Positions 42,479 to 52,474 of a DNA stretch of 64,000 nt are shown piece by piece. The notes under the pieces were generated by a model, which had not been told where the DNA came from, ran no database searches, and saw only the letters and a program-made list of their open reading frames with translations. Location of the stretch: contig NZ_JABEQC010000012.1 in assembly GCF_013041605.1 (NCBI RefSeq), positions 1 through 64,000 on the forward strand, given 5' to 3'. The stretch comes from Vibrio plantisponsor. GTDB lineage: Bacteria; Pseudomonadota; Gammaproteobacteria; Enterobacterales; Vibrionaceae. The first letter of the stretch is position 1. Each line of letters opens with the position of its first letter. Made by a program: the position numbers and the translations under genes.

Positions 42479-45400
42479 ATGAGATATTATTTTACTTTAT
42501 TAATCTTAACATTATTTTCTTTTGACGTTATTGCTGCTGATATATCGGTGCAATTAGAGGCTGATAAATCGGTTTATGAAAATAATGGTTTTGTTACTTA
42601 TACAGTGACGGTGTCTAACTTGACCGATAGTGTTATTGATGTTTCATCGGTTTCTGCAGATTTCTCTGCCTATTCCATAACACAGATAAGTGCCTCATCC
42701 AGTTTTTTATCTGAGAGCGGAGATTTTAGCTCAAGCGGCAATTTGCAAGTAACTGACGCAAGAATCCACGCTGGTGGACACATTAAATATGTAGTTCAAG
42801 CTTTGGTTGCAAATGACACAACCGCAGACATTATCATTCAGGCTTCAGCTCTTGCTAGTACCAGCCCAGATGCTGTGACTTCGGAGTTGGTTACGGTTAC
42901 TCCGGTCCCTTATAAGTACTCTTTAACCCTATCTTCAGATACGAGTGAGTACCCAGTATCTGGTCTTCTGACATACACATTAGTAGCAGAAAACATAGGT
43001 GCCTACCGAGTTCAAAATCTCGATATCGAGCAGATATTTAGCACGTTATTGGTTGAAAATATTGATGGAACCAATACCGCGCCTTTCACTAAGATCGTCA
43101 ACAGTGCCGTAAAAGAAGGTACTGAAAGTGATGTCGGTACCTTTGAACCTCTTGGGGATTTAAAGGTCACTGGCGCAAGCATTGCTGTGGGTGGCAAGCT
43201 CACATATACAATGCAAGCCACTCTAACGGAGCGACTAGCCGGAGACATTGTTGTCTCCGCTACTTCACAAACTAAAGATGGAATTGTTGCAAGTGATGAA
43301 TTAACTACGCCTCCGAAGGCTGGCACGTTAGAGATCATCAGACATGAGTTTGTGAACAGTTCTCCTTATTTAGTCAATGGTGAGATGAAACTTCATCTGG
43401 CGGTAGAAAATACTGGGGAAGGTATCGTTCATAATTTTAGGGTTCAGCATAATATCAGAGATATTTTGACGACCTTAGGGAATGACTTAGTTGATTCCAA
43501 GGTCACCTTCGATCATACCGATATCAGTGGGCATCCTTATAAAACGTGGTCAATTGCTATAGATAGTATTGGGGACAACTCGGTTTCTAAGTTGGGTAGC
43601 AGCACGGTGACGGATGATTCTCTTGATGATGTAGTTTCTGTTTATCCGGGTGAAACGATTGATTATCTGATTACTGCTGCCATCTCTCCAGTTGCTATTG
43701 GCGACATCAAAAACTTAACTGCGAAAGTCATCAATGATCAAGGCTTATTGGCGTCAGCGGCGAATACGATTTCGACGCCGATTGGGACGGAACGAGTATT
43801 ACAAGTCGGCGACCCAGAAATTCATATAAGTAAAATAACGTCTCAGCCACAATATAGTCCAGGTAAAAGCATTGAATATAGCATTATCGTTGAGAACTCA
43901 TCCGATAAGTACTTTGCTAATAACCTTATCATTGTCGATAAGTTGTCTTGTATTCAAACTGAGCAAGCGGCTGGGCACGGTAATGGTGCAGCTTTTAAGT
44001 CTTGGAAGCTGGAGGTTGTTAATGGCTCAGACAGTGAGGGTACAGATGTAGGTAAGTTTGATTATGGTACGACTAAAACTGGCGATTTAACAATTTCTCC
44101 GGACATAGCTCCGGGTAAAAAAGTGGAATATAAACTTACTGCAACAACAACGGACAGTAGTATTGGCCTGATTCTTGATGATACGAGTTGTGCTGATGAT
44201 GTAGTAGAAAGTGGCACTGGTATTGAGATGCCTGCCAACGCTTTATCAGTGACGAAAGATGTCGACACCTCAAAATACTCTGCTGGTCAGGAGATGACGT
44301 ACACCATTAAAGTTACTAACACTAGTGATGCTATTGCGAATATGGTCCCCGTCGTTGACGACCTTACTTCTATAATGGTGACGGATGTTTATGGCAACTC
44401 TATTCCCGCTTTCTCTTCATGGGAAATTACCGCCGACTATGGAAAAGATATTAGTGGAGTAGATGGGACGGTCACCTCACCAGACATTTTAGATGTTCAA
44501 GCTACGATTCCTCCTCATACAGTTGTTACTTACACGATCAAAGTTCATGTTGCACCGACCGCAAATAGTAAGATCAGCAACATAGTGACTGTAGACGGCA
44601 AAGCGATAGCTGATAGGGGATCTGTTCCTAAAGAGTTCTCGCTTGCAATGAACAAGTCAGTCAAAGTTGATGATGAATCTTCTTTTCAATCCCTTTACAG
44701 TCATTACTCCAAGCAAAGTAATGTTGTTACCTATCAGATAGTTGTTGAAAATGATAACACTAACGGCTTTGCTACCGATGTGGAGATAAAAGACCCTATC
44801 AGTGCGATTGAAGCTGATATGTTGGAACCAGACAATACAACAATGCCAGTGTTCAGTTCCTGGACCATTAGCTCTACTAAGCAAGTTATGGATATTTCGG
44901 GGTTAAGCGCCGATGACCAGAAGCAACTGTTGAATGCCACTGATGTAGGAACATTTTCTGACAATACAGACCTTGATACTACTGCACAGATCCCACCTAA
45001 TGTACGAGTTATATACACCATTGTGGGACAAATTGATCGCTCATCGAGTAGCAAAATTGTATGGGGCAGTTTCACTAATACTGCCACGGTGTACTCACCG
45101 GACAACGGACAAACCCTTAGTGATGGTGCGGCGGTTCAACCCGAAACTCCTGATGTGCAAGTACTGAAATTAACTCCAAATGATATTTTTCAACTGGGGA
45201 GTGAAGTTTCTTTCGACATTTTTGTATTTAACAAAGGTTCTGGTTATGCCAATGATGTAGATGTTTCGGATGATATTAATGGATTAGGTGTATTCGAACC
45301 TGGCTGGACTATAGAAGCAACTACGGATGATCACATAAGTAGCGGGAGTTACGCTGACGAAAAGTCCACTTGGCCTGATGGTGGCAATATAGCCTCAAAA

Positions 45401-48400
45401 GTGGATATCGATCCTAAGTCTGATTCCGGTAAATGGAATGGTATGGGTTACGTTAAATACACGGTTAAAGGTATTGTGAGAGCTGATTATGAGAAACAGG
45501 ACATCTCTAATACAGCGAACATTCACGATCCTGCAACAAACACTAATCATTCATCAACCGCTGAAATTGGTAAAGATGGTGATGCCGATCAACTTAATGT
45601 TTCTATTATAAAAACCTCAGATAAAATACAAGTCGCTCCCGGCGGGTATATTACCTATACCATTACCTTGATTAACAACAGTACTAATACCATTGCGAAC
45701 AATCTGACAGTTGTTGACCTGATGTCAGAGATAAAGTCTGTGCTTGCCAATGACAACAATGATAGTGGAATAAATGATGGCAAAATGGATAACGTTTCAG
45801 ATTATCTGGATCAGTCCCCATTTGTACACTGGCAGTTCAAATTACCTGGTGACGCTAGCTTTGGCCCTGAAACCACAGAAGATTTCATTTATCCAGCAGC
45901 AGACTCTACAGATGTACTGTCGCTAGCTCCTCAATCAACAATAGAATTCCAGATTAAAGCGTTGGTGAAAGACAACTATGTCAGTCAAGTGCTTAAGAAT
46001 GATGCGTATGTTTATCGCGACTTTGGTGAAGTATCGTCACTGAATCATGTTTCCCACCATGAAAATCGATTGGCATCTACTGGCGCCGGTACACAACGAC
46101 AGCTATTGGTAAACGGTGTACCTAGCAAATATTACTCCCCAGGTGATGAACTGACCTATACGGTGAAAATTTATTCCAATACAGGGTATTTGAACAACCG
46201 TCATGTTGCTGAAGATATTCTTGGAGTAGATGTTTTGTTGATGGATGGTACATCGGCAAATCCGTTTAAAAATGCTTTTTCTGTAGATGTTGTGAAAGAT
46301 GATAGCAATGGTAGCAATGGTACGACGACTGGCGAATCTGAAGGGGTTGTTGAGGACAACCAAAATATTGATACCTACATTGATGTTGCAGGTGGGGATT
46401 ACGTTTTATATACCGTCAAAGGAACTGTACGTGATGATGCTGTTGGCAGTATTGCTATCGGTGGCATTACGGTTAAACCCAATGATTATCATCTGGATTT
46501 TTACAAAACCACTGACGAAGTGAACTATCACCCAGGAAAAACAGCGACTTACCATTTACATATTACCAATAACGGGTTGGCTAACGCCTACAACATTCCT
46601 GTGGTAGATGAGTTATCAAAGGTACAAGTTAGCTTGGTTGATGGCTCAACTGGACCAGCTTATACCTCTTGGACTATTGCGCCGCAAGTGACACTTGATC
46701 CTTCTTTACCAGGCGGTAATGCTCAAGTTGGAGACTATGCAGATAATCAAGATATCAATACGTTAGCTTCAATACCAATGGGAGCGACGATTGACTATGT
46801 GGTTACTGCTACGATAAACCCTAACGCCATCGGCGAAATTACCAACGTTCTTTCTGTGAACGGCGATAGAGTCAGCTCTTCTCTTACGCCTGATGCCAAT
46901 AAATTTAACTATAGCAAAGCGATTAAAGCCTATTACGACACAGATGGTACAACTTCACTAGGTTTAGAAGGGTATAAGCCGGATGGCTATATCGAATACG
47001 AAATTGCTATTGGCAATGAAAACGAAGTCCATCTCAACGATATTGCCGTGCTTGATGATATCCAAGGGGTCATGACTTCTTGTTACAACATCACGACTGG
47101 CACAACTTATAGTTGCCCAGCTTTTGATAGCTGGACAGTTTCATCAGAAGTCGATTCTAGTGGTATCACTGATGCAGGAAACATTTCAAATAACACCAAC
47201 ATCGATACCACATTTGATTTAGCTGCTGCTAACTATGGTTCTTATATTAAGTACACGGTTAAAGCTCATATTGTCGAAAATGCAGTTGGTGAGTTTAAGA
47301 ACACCGTATTAGTCAATGGTCGTTATCAGGCTTCTTCTGATCGTTCAACAATGTTGCCGCCAAATTTAGTAAAAGCGCACAGAGCTTTTACCGATACGTC
47401 TCTAGCTACCGTTAAGAAAACTTACAATCATCAGACAGATGATCAACAAGTGGCTTATCACCTTCGAATCGATAATAACGGTAATGGACTTGAGTATGGC
47501 AAAGCCCTGATTGAAAAATTCTCAGAGTTGCAAGTTCGCTTAGCGCAAAAATCTGATAGTGCTGGAGACAGTGATAAGGCTCCGGCATACCTACCTAAAG
47601 GATGGTTGATTACGGCAAACACTTCTGGTGAGCCTATGACCTCTATTGGCGGTTTTACCCGAGGAAACAATGTCGATATTGATATCCCTCATGTATCAAT
47701 AGCTCCGGGTGGTTACATAGAATTTGTCATGGAATCAAAGATTCGCGAAGACGCTATAGATGCCATAGATATAACGCCAACATACGGTGGTAGTAATCTT
47801 CCACGGGCAAATATTACCCCAGACGCTGCATTATTGAATGTCACTAAAGAGATTGTTTCTCTTGGTGGTAACAACTACACCAGCGGTGATAAATATAAAC
47901 CGGGCGACAGCATTGAATATCGGTTTGTGGTCGAAAATACAGAGCCTGTTTGGTACGACAACACAGTCATTAAAGACTTGATTTCTAATATTAAAGTTGA
48001 AGTGATCGGTGGAAAAACCGAATCAGCATTGATTGATACAAATATTAGTCATGTTGTATCAACGGGATTAAACAGTGTTGTTGATACCAAACCGTTAAGT
48101 TACGAAGCCAATGGTGATTTGAATATTGCGGCATCGGACGGTTTGGATATTGCACCCAATGAGACTATTACGTTTACCATCACAGGTAAAATTCGTGAAG
48201 ATGCTGTAGGCGTTGTCGATGCAAACAGTGCGACAGGCGGGGATAACACAGTAACGACCGATGCTATTCCACCCCACGACGCAAGTTTAACGTATGAGAA
48301 ATTGGTAACGAATACCACCGCAGACGGGAATGCGTGTTCGTTTCCTTCAAACTCTGGTTCTGGTTGTCTGTATAACCCTGATGGCCAAGTTGTATACCAA

Positions 48401-51400
48401 ATTCACATAACGAACGAGGGTGAGGGTACTGCGAATGATGTCGTGATTCAGGATCTGGTTAATTCAATTGCGACCTCAGATAGCGGTATTGCATTTTCTT
48501 CCAGCAGCGTTCGTATCGTGGAACAGCCAGACAGCTCACGTTTCTCTATCTCGGGTCAATATTCGGGAGTCGGAGATTTGGACGCTAAGTTTGATTTGAT
48601 GGCTGGGGATACAGTGGTATTTGAAATCACCGCTACTGTTTCTAATAGTGCCACCGGCACGATATCTAATGTCGCAACAATTAATGGTAACAATACCAAT
48701 ACTATTGTTCTTGACCCAGGTATTGCCCAAATATTGGCGACAAAAGAAACGGACATTAACACTTACATTCCCGGTCAAACGATAAATTACACCATCCATG
48801 TGGTGAACAAAGGGCAGAAAAACAGTTTTGTCTATGTTACGGATATTGTTTCTGATTTCCTTGTAGAAACAGCGGATGGTTCTTCCAAGCCAGCGTTAGA
48901 AAATTGGAGCATTAAGTCTCAAGTGCTGGCCGACTCTTCTCCAACAGTGACAGATATCTCTGGTTTAACCGCCTTAGAGTCAGGCACTAACATTGATATT
49001 AATGATGTGGAAATTGAGTTAGCAGGAGAACACAGTGGTGTTGAAACACACGTAGCCATTACTATTACAGGTAACATCCGCAAAGATGCTGTAGGAGCTT
49101 TCCATAATATTGCTACTGTTGCGACGCTAACAGAGTCTAATAGCTATCGTGTTGACGTCTCGCCTGAAAACGGTGTCCTCGAACTGTCGAAAGTCGCTTC
49201 AAAAACACCCGCTACTTATGTTCCTGGTGAGACTATTGGTTTTGATGTTGAAGTTAAAAACAGTGGTTTGGGCTATCTGACCAACGTCAATATTTCTGAT
49301 TTGTCTGCGGACATCAAAACGGATTTCGCTGGTCAGGCTCGTGAAGGCCAAGTATTCGAACAGTGGACAATAACAAACGTCAGTGTCACGGGCGTGGAGC
49401 CTACCCTCAGTCAGCAAATCTCCGGGAGCGAAGTCACTGGTGCGAATGGTTATTCTGTTAACTACAATATTGCGCCGTCTCACTCGGTCGTGATGCATTT
49501 TGAAGGTGTCGTGAATGATAAGGCAATGGGAGATATTACGAATACCGTTGTTGTGTCAGATGAAGAGGGTAACAGTCGTACAGCACAAGCGACTTATACA
49601 CCTGAAAAGGCGAATTTAACGGTAACGAAAACCGTGGATAAACCGCTATATGAAGCTGGCGATACCTTGACTTACACCATAGTCGTCGCCAACACCACAG
49701 GGGCTTGGGCTAAGGATGTTCATATCACGGATATGCTTTCTTCCATCGAAACGACGACGATCGACGGCTATACGGTTTCTGCGTTTAACCCTGATTCTAT
49801 CGCAATAAATGCAACGTCATCGACAGGTGCTACGACTATCCCTGTAGTAAATTCGGGCGATATTGATGGAAGCATAGAGATTGCACCTAATGACACCTTG
49901 ACCATCACTGTTCGCGGAACGCTCGATTCAACAATTCATGGTCAAGTGAAAAATACAGTCACAGTTGAATTGGACGGTGCTACTCAGACTGCCGAAGCGG
50001 TCAGCGAGCCAGTCATTCCAGAAGTGAAACTGACGAAAGTTGCACCGGTGGAGAATTATGTTCCGGGCGAGGTTTCTGACTTTGTCATTACCGTTGTTAA
50101 TGAAACAAATGGATTTGCAGACAACATTCAGGTTGAAGACCTTATCTCTGGTTTAACCGTCGATACCATCGACGGTACAACAGAAGCGGCATTCAGTTAC
50201 TGGGTACTGGATATTGAGAACAGTAACTCGAACACGGTCATAACCTCTCGAGCCTCATTGAACGAAGATATTAAGTACAACATTGATCTTGCCCCTTTAG
50301 ACACGGTCACTTTTAAAGTGCATGGCACAGTGAATCAAAAGGCTGTTGGAGTGATCACTAACACGGCGACAATGATATTCGACGGTAAGACCCAAACTGC
50401 ATCGGCACAGTTAAAACCGTTTGAGCAGGATATCAGCTTTATTAAAACGTTAGCGGATGGCTCTCAGGAAGGAGAGTACAAAACGGATGAAGAGACCGAA
50501 TTTCATATTACGTTAGTCAATAACGCACAAAGTTTCGCTCAGAGCATCAAGATTACCGACATCATTAGTGACTTGACTGTCGTTAACTTGTTGGGGAATA
50601 CGGTTCCGGCACTGACGTCGTGGGATATCAACTATGAAATCAAAAATGATAAATACAATACGACGACAGTCGATCCTTTACCGCTAGGGGATGATCTCGA
50701 CGTTACAGTAAATCTAGCTCCAAGCGCAACAGTCGACTTTATTGTTAAGGGTATCGTCAATCCTATGGCATTAGGGGTAATCACCAATACCGCAACTATG
50801 GATGACGGTAGATCAACGTCAGAGTCTACAGTTACTTTGAGGCCGGGTGGTGTGGTTCTTATTGCGACAAAAGTTGCTGATAAAGCCGAATACACTAACG
50901 ATGATGATCAGATTACCTACACTCTTGCAGTGACTAACCGAGGCTCTTCTGATGCACTGAATGTTCATCTGGTTGATGAAATATCAAAGCTCCAAGGAGT
51001 GAACGGAAGCCCACTGTTTACAGAGTGGAAGACCACAATTAGTGAGTACGATACAGCTACTTCAACTACTACTGTACTGGATACTCAAAACTCGGTTGAC
51101 CTTGACTATACCTACACTCTCAAGGCTTATGAGGGGAATATTATATGGGTGACTATTGTCGGCCAAATCGGTAAAGGACTGGATGATGACATCACCAATA
51201 CGTTTAGTGCTACAACGATTGGAGGTGACACCGAGCAAGCGAGTGTCACTGTGCATGTTAAAAAATACTCTGATAACGAAGGTGAGTTGGTTGTCACCAA
51301 GAAAGCACTGCAACAGACCGCTCAGGTTGGGGATGTCGTTGAATACGAAGTCACTATTGTCAATAACAACGAGTCAGAATTCAAAAACGTTCATCTGACT

Positions 51401-52474
51401 GATCGATATCCTTCTGGTTTCCAATATGTTGAAGGTTCTGCTGAGATCACGAATAGTGGCCCTGACGGGGAATTTGATACTGCTGATGATGTATTCAACA
51501 CCAATGAACCAACGCTAGCGAATGTGATGTCGTTCAGTGTGGGTGACATGCTGGCGTATGGTTCGAGTGGTTCTACTGTTCAAGAGAAGATTCGTATTCG
51601 TTACTTGATGCGCGTTACTGTCGGCGCAACCTTTGGTAACTATACCAATACGGCTTATGCCATGACGCCAGCGGAAGGAATGACGAGCGGAGCGCTAGAA
51701 ATTAAGTCAAACATGAGTAGCGCTACCGTTGAAGTGACACCAGATAAGCTTTTTGATACTGCATCAATAATCGGAAAAGTATTTGAAGATAATAATGGTG
51801 ATGGCTATCAAGCAAGTGCAACGGCTTATGATATCGAGGTCTCGATTGATATTGATCCTTCTCTTATTGTTACTGGCTCTGCGACGCTAAAAGTCGAAGG
51901 GGAGAAGAAGAAAGACGTTTCTATTAATGGCAATAACATTGTGATTCATAAGCTGATTGGTCAGTCTCGAAATCGAACGCTATCTGGTAGCCACAAGGCG
52001 ACCATACAGTTTATTTCCAAGACGGTTGATTCCTTCGCTTTCACCGTCAAAACAAAAGACGGGACTCACATCATCGCGCATGAAGATGATTCATTTACCA
52101 CTGAACATTCAGGCAATAAGTCACAGAGTTTAACGGCTGAGAATCTTCAAATCACTCGTAATGTCTACCAATTTGGTAATCAATATTTGCGAGAAATCGT
52201 CATCGAAAATATGGGGATTTATGAAGAAGGTATTCCGGGAGTTAAGCTGCTAACTGTCGAGGGCATTGTGATAGAGACAGATCAATATGGTCGTTATCAC
52301 GTGCCAGATCAATGGGTACTGAATAAGAAAGGTCAGCAGTTTCTTGTCAAACTGGATACAGATTCACTGCCGACGGGTATGAAAGTTGTCAGTGAGAATC
52401 CTAAGGTCAGACGTATCACACCAAATGCTCTGAGCAAGTTTAACTTTAGCGTACAGAGCATCAGTGATGAGTAA
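42479..52474 (+). CDS. Giant secreted DUF11-repeat protein (3331 residues), putative surface fibre/adhesin
   Basis: A 3331-residue exported protein. A Sec signal peptide (MRYYFTLLILTLFSFDVIA, cleavage near residue 19-20) is followed by about 21 divergent DUF11/TIGR01451-like Ig-type modules of about 145 residues each (about 20-3087). Typical module starts are YxPGxxIxYxIxVxN, followed by WxI, an acidic DI/DLD block and an AxGxIxN segment. A C-terminal part (about 3088-3331) has the SdrD_B-like VFEDNNGDGYQ near 3101 and a second SdrD_B-like segment PGVKLLTVEGIVIETDQYGRY. There is no transmembrane anchor, sortase motif or T1SS signal. Its stop overlaps the barrel gene start. Inferred: a long surface-exposed fibre or adhesin. 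The start codon has a poor ribosome site, so translation may be controlled. Function is not proven. Confidence 0.9.
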   Translation: MRYYFTLLILTLFSFDVIAADISVQLEADKSVYENNGFVTYTVTVSNLTDSVIDVSSVSADFSAYSITQISASSSFLSESGDFSSSGNLQVTDARIHAGGHIKYVVQALVANDTTADIIIQASALASTSPDAVTSELVTVTPVPYKYSLTLSSDTSEYPVSGLLTYTLVAENIGAYRVQNLDIEQIFSTLLVENIDGTNTAPFTKIVNSAVKEGTESDVGTFEPLGDLKVTGASIAVGGKLTYTMQATLTERLAGDIVVSATSQTKDGIVASDELTTPPKAGTLEIIRHEFVNSSPYLVNGEMKLHLAVENTGEGIVHNFRVQHNIRDILTTLGNDLVDSKVTFDHTDISGHPYKTWSIAIDSIGDNSVSKLGSSTVTDDSLDDVVSVYPGETIDYLITAAISPVAIGDIKNLTAKVINDQGLLASAANTISTPIGTERVLQVGDPEIHISKITSQPQYSPGKSIEYSIIVENSSDKYFANNLIIVDKLSCIQTEQAAGHGNGAAFKSWKLEVVNGSDSEGTDVGKFDYGTTKTGDLTISPDIAPGKKVEYKLTATTTDSSIGLILDDTSCADDVVESGTGIEMPANALSVTKDVDTSKYSAGQEMTYTIKVTNTSDAIANMVPVVDDLTSIMVTDVYGNSIPAFSSWEITADYGKDISGVDGTVTSPDILDVQATIPPHTVVTYTIKVHVAPTANSKISNIVTVDGKAIADRGSVPKEFSLAMNKSVKVDDESSFQSLYSHYSKQSNVVTYQIVVENDNTNGFATDVEIKDPISAIEADMLEPDNTTMPVFSSWTISSTKQVMDISGLSADDQKQLLNATDVGTFSDNTDLDTTAQIPPNVRVIYTIVGQIDRSSSSKIVWGSFTNTATVYSPDNGQTLSDGAAVQPETPDVQVLKLTPNDIFQLGSEVSFDIFVFNKGSGYANDVDVSDDINGLGVFEPGWTIEATTDDHISSGSYADEKSTWPDGGNIASKVDIDPKSDSGKWNGMGYVKYTVKGIVRADYEKQDISNTANIHDPATNTNHSSTAEIGKDGDADQLNVSIIKTSDKIQVAPGGYITYTITLINNSTNTIANNLTVVDLMSEIKSVLANDNNDSGINDGKMDNVSDYLDQSPFVHWQFKLPGDASFGPETTEDFIYPAADSTDVLSLAPQSTIEFQIKALVKDNYVSQVLKNDAYVYRDFGEVSSLNHVSHHENRLASTGAGTQRQLLVNGVPSKYYSPGDELTYTVKIYSNTGYLNNRHVAEDILGVDVLLMDGTSANPFKNAFSVDVVKDDSNGSNGTTTGESEGVVEDNQNIDTYIDVAGGDYVLYTVKGTVRDDAVGSIAIGGITVKPNDYHLDFYKTTDEVNYHPGKTATYHLHITNNGLANAYNIPVVDELSKVQVSLVDGSTGPAYTSWTIAPQVTLDPSLPGGNAQVGDYADNQDINTLASIPMGATIDYVVTATINPNAIGEITNVLSVNGDRVSSSLTPDANKFNYSKAIKAYYDTDGTTSLGLEGYKPDGYIEYEIAIGNENEVHLNDIAVLDDIQGVMTSCYNITTGTTYSCPAFDSWTVSSEVDSSGITDAGNISNNTNIDTTFDLAAANYGSYIKYTVKAHIVENAVGEFKNTVLVNGRYQASSDRSTMLPPNLVKAHRAFTDTSLATVKKTYNHQTDDQQVAYHLRIDNNGNGLEYGKALIEKFSELQVRLAQKSDSAGDSDKAPAYLPKGWLITANTSGEPMTSIGGFTRGNNVDIDIPHVSIAPGGYIEFVMESKIREDAIDAIDITPTYGGSNLPRANITPDAALLNVTKEIVSLGGNNYTSGDKYKPGDSIEYRFVVENTEPVWYDNTVIKDLISNIKVEVIGGKTESALIDTNISHVVSTGLNSVVDTKPLSYEANGDLNIAASDGLDIAPNETITFTITGKIREDAVGVVDANSATGGDNTVTTDAIPPHDASLTYEKLVTNTTADGNACSFPSNSGSGCLYNPDGQVVYQIHITNEGEGTANDVVIQDLVNSIATSDSGIAFSSSSVRIVEQPDSSRFSISGQYSGVGDLDAKFDLMAGDTVVFEITATVSNSATGTISNVATINGNNTNTIVLDPGIAQILATKETDINTYIPGQTINYTIHVVNKGQKNSFVYVTDIVSDFLVETADGSSKPALENWSIKSQVLADSSPTVTDISGLTALESGTNIDINDVEIELAGEHSGVETHVAITITGNIRKDAVGAFHNIATVATLTESNSYRVDVSPENGVLELSKVASKTPATYVPGETIGFDVEVKNSGLGYLTNVNISDLSADIKTDFAGQAREGQVFEQWTITNVSVTGVEPTLSQQISGSEVTGANGYSVNYNIAPSHSVVMHFEGVVNDKAMGDITNTVVVSDEEGNSRTAQATYTPEKANLTVTKTVDKPLYEAGDTLTYTIVVANTTGAWAKDVHITDMLSSIETTTIDGYTVSAFNPDSIAINATSSTGATTIPVVNSGDIDGSIEIAPNDTLTITVRGTLDSTIHGQVKNTVTVELDGATQTAEAVSEPVIPEVKLTKVAPVENYVPGEVSDFVITVVNETNGFADNIQVEDLISGLTVDTIDGTTEAAFSYWVLDIENSNSNTVITSRASLNEDIKYNIDLAPLDTVTFKVHGTVNQKAVGVITNTATMIFDGKTQTASAQLKPFEQDISFIKTLADGSQEGEYKTDEETEFHITLVNNAQSFAQSIKITDIISDLTVVNLLGNTVPALTSWDINYEIKNDKYNTTTVDPLPLGDDLDVTVNLAPSATVDFIVKGIVNPMALGVITNTATMDDGRSTSESTVTLRPGGVVLIATKVADKAEYTNDDDQITYTLAVTNRGSSDALNVHLVDEISKLQGVNGSPLFTEWKTTISEYDTATSTTTVLDTQNSVDLDYTYTLKAYEGNIIWVTIVGQIGKGLDDDITNTFSATTIGGDTEQASVTVHVKKYSDNEGELVVTKKALQQTAQVGDVVEYEVTIVNNNESEFKNVHLTDRYPSGFQYVEGSAEITNSGPDGEFDTADDVFNTNEPTLANVMSFSVGDMLAYGSSGSTVQEKIRIRYLMRVTVGATFGNYTNTAYAMTPAEGMTSGALEIKSNMSSATVEVTPDKLFDTASIIGKVFEDNNGDGYQASATAYDIEVSIDIDPSLIVTGSATLKVEGEKKKDVSINGNNIVIHKLIGQSRNRTLSGSHKATIQFISKTVDSFAFTVKTKDGTHIIAHEDDSFTTEHSGNKSQSLTAENLQITRNVYQFGNQYLREIVIENMGIYEEGIPGVKLLTVEGIVIETDQYGRYHVPDQWVLNKKGQQFLVKLDTDSLPTGMKVVSENPKVRRITPNALSKFNFSVQSISDE
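42536..51738 (+). repeat. About 21 tandem DUF11-like protein repeats within the giant ORF
   Basis: The period is about 437 bp (about 146 residues), counted from recurring YxPGxxxxYxIxVxN-type starts such as YSPGKSIEYSIIVEN, YIPGQTINYTIHVVN and YEAGDTLTYTIVVAN. Units differ strongly at DNA level, so they are old duplications rather than recent recombinogenic copies. The last unit (from about 51278, GELVVTKKA) is closest to the canonical DUF11 form. Confidence 0.8.

Noticed and set aside
43012..51313. Several minus-strand open frames of 60-120 residues inside the giant gene
   Set aside because: They are antisense shadows of the Asp/Thr/Ser-rich coding frame; none has a ribosome site or coherent domain.
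42479..52474. Giant gene as an RTX or T1SS adhesin
   Set aside because: It has an N-terminal Sec signal peptide, lacks the glycine-rich GGxGxDxUx nonapeptide repeats and has no adjacent HlyB/HlyD/TolC-like transporter.
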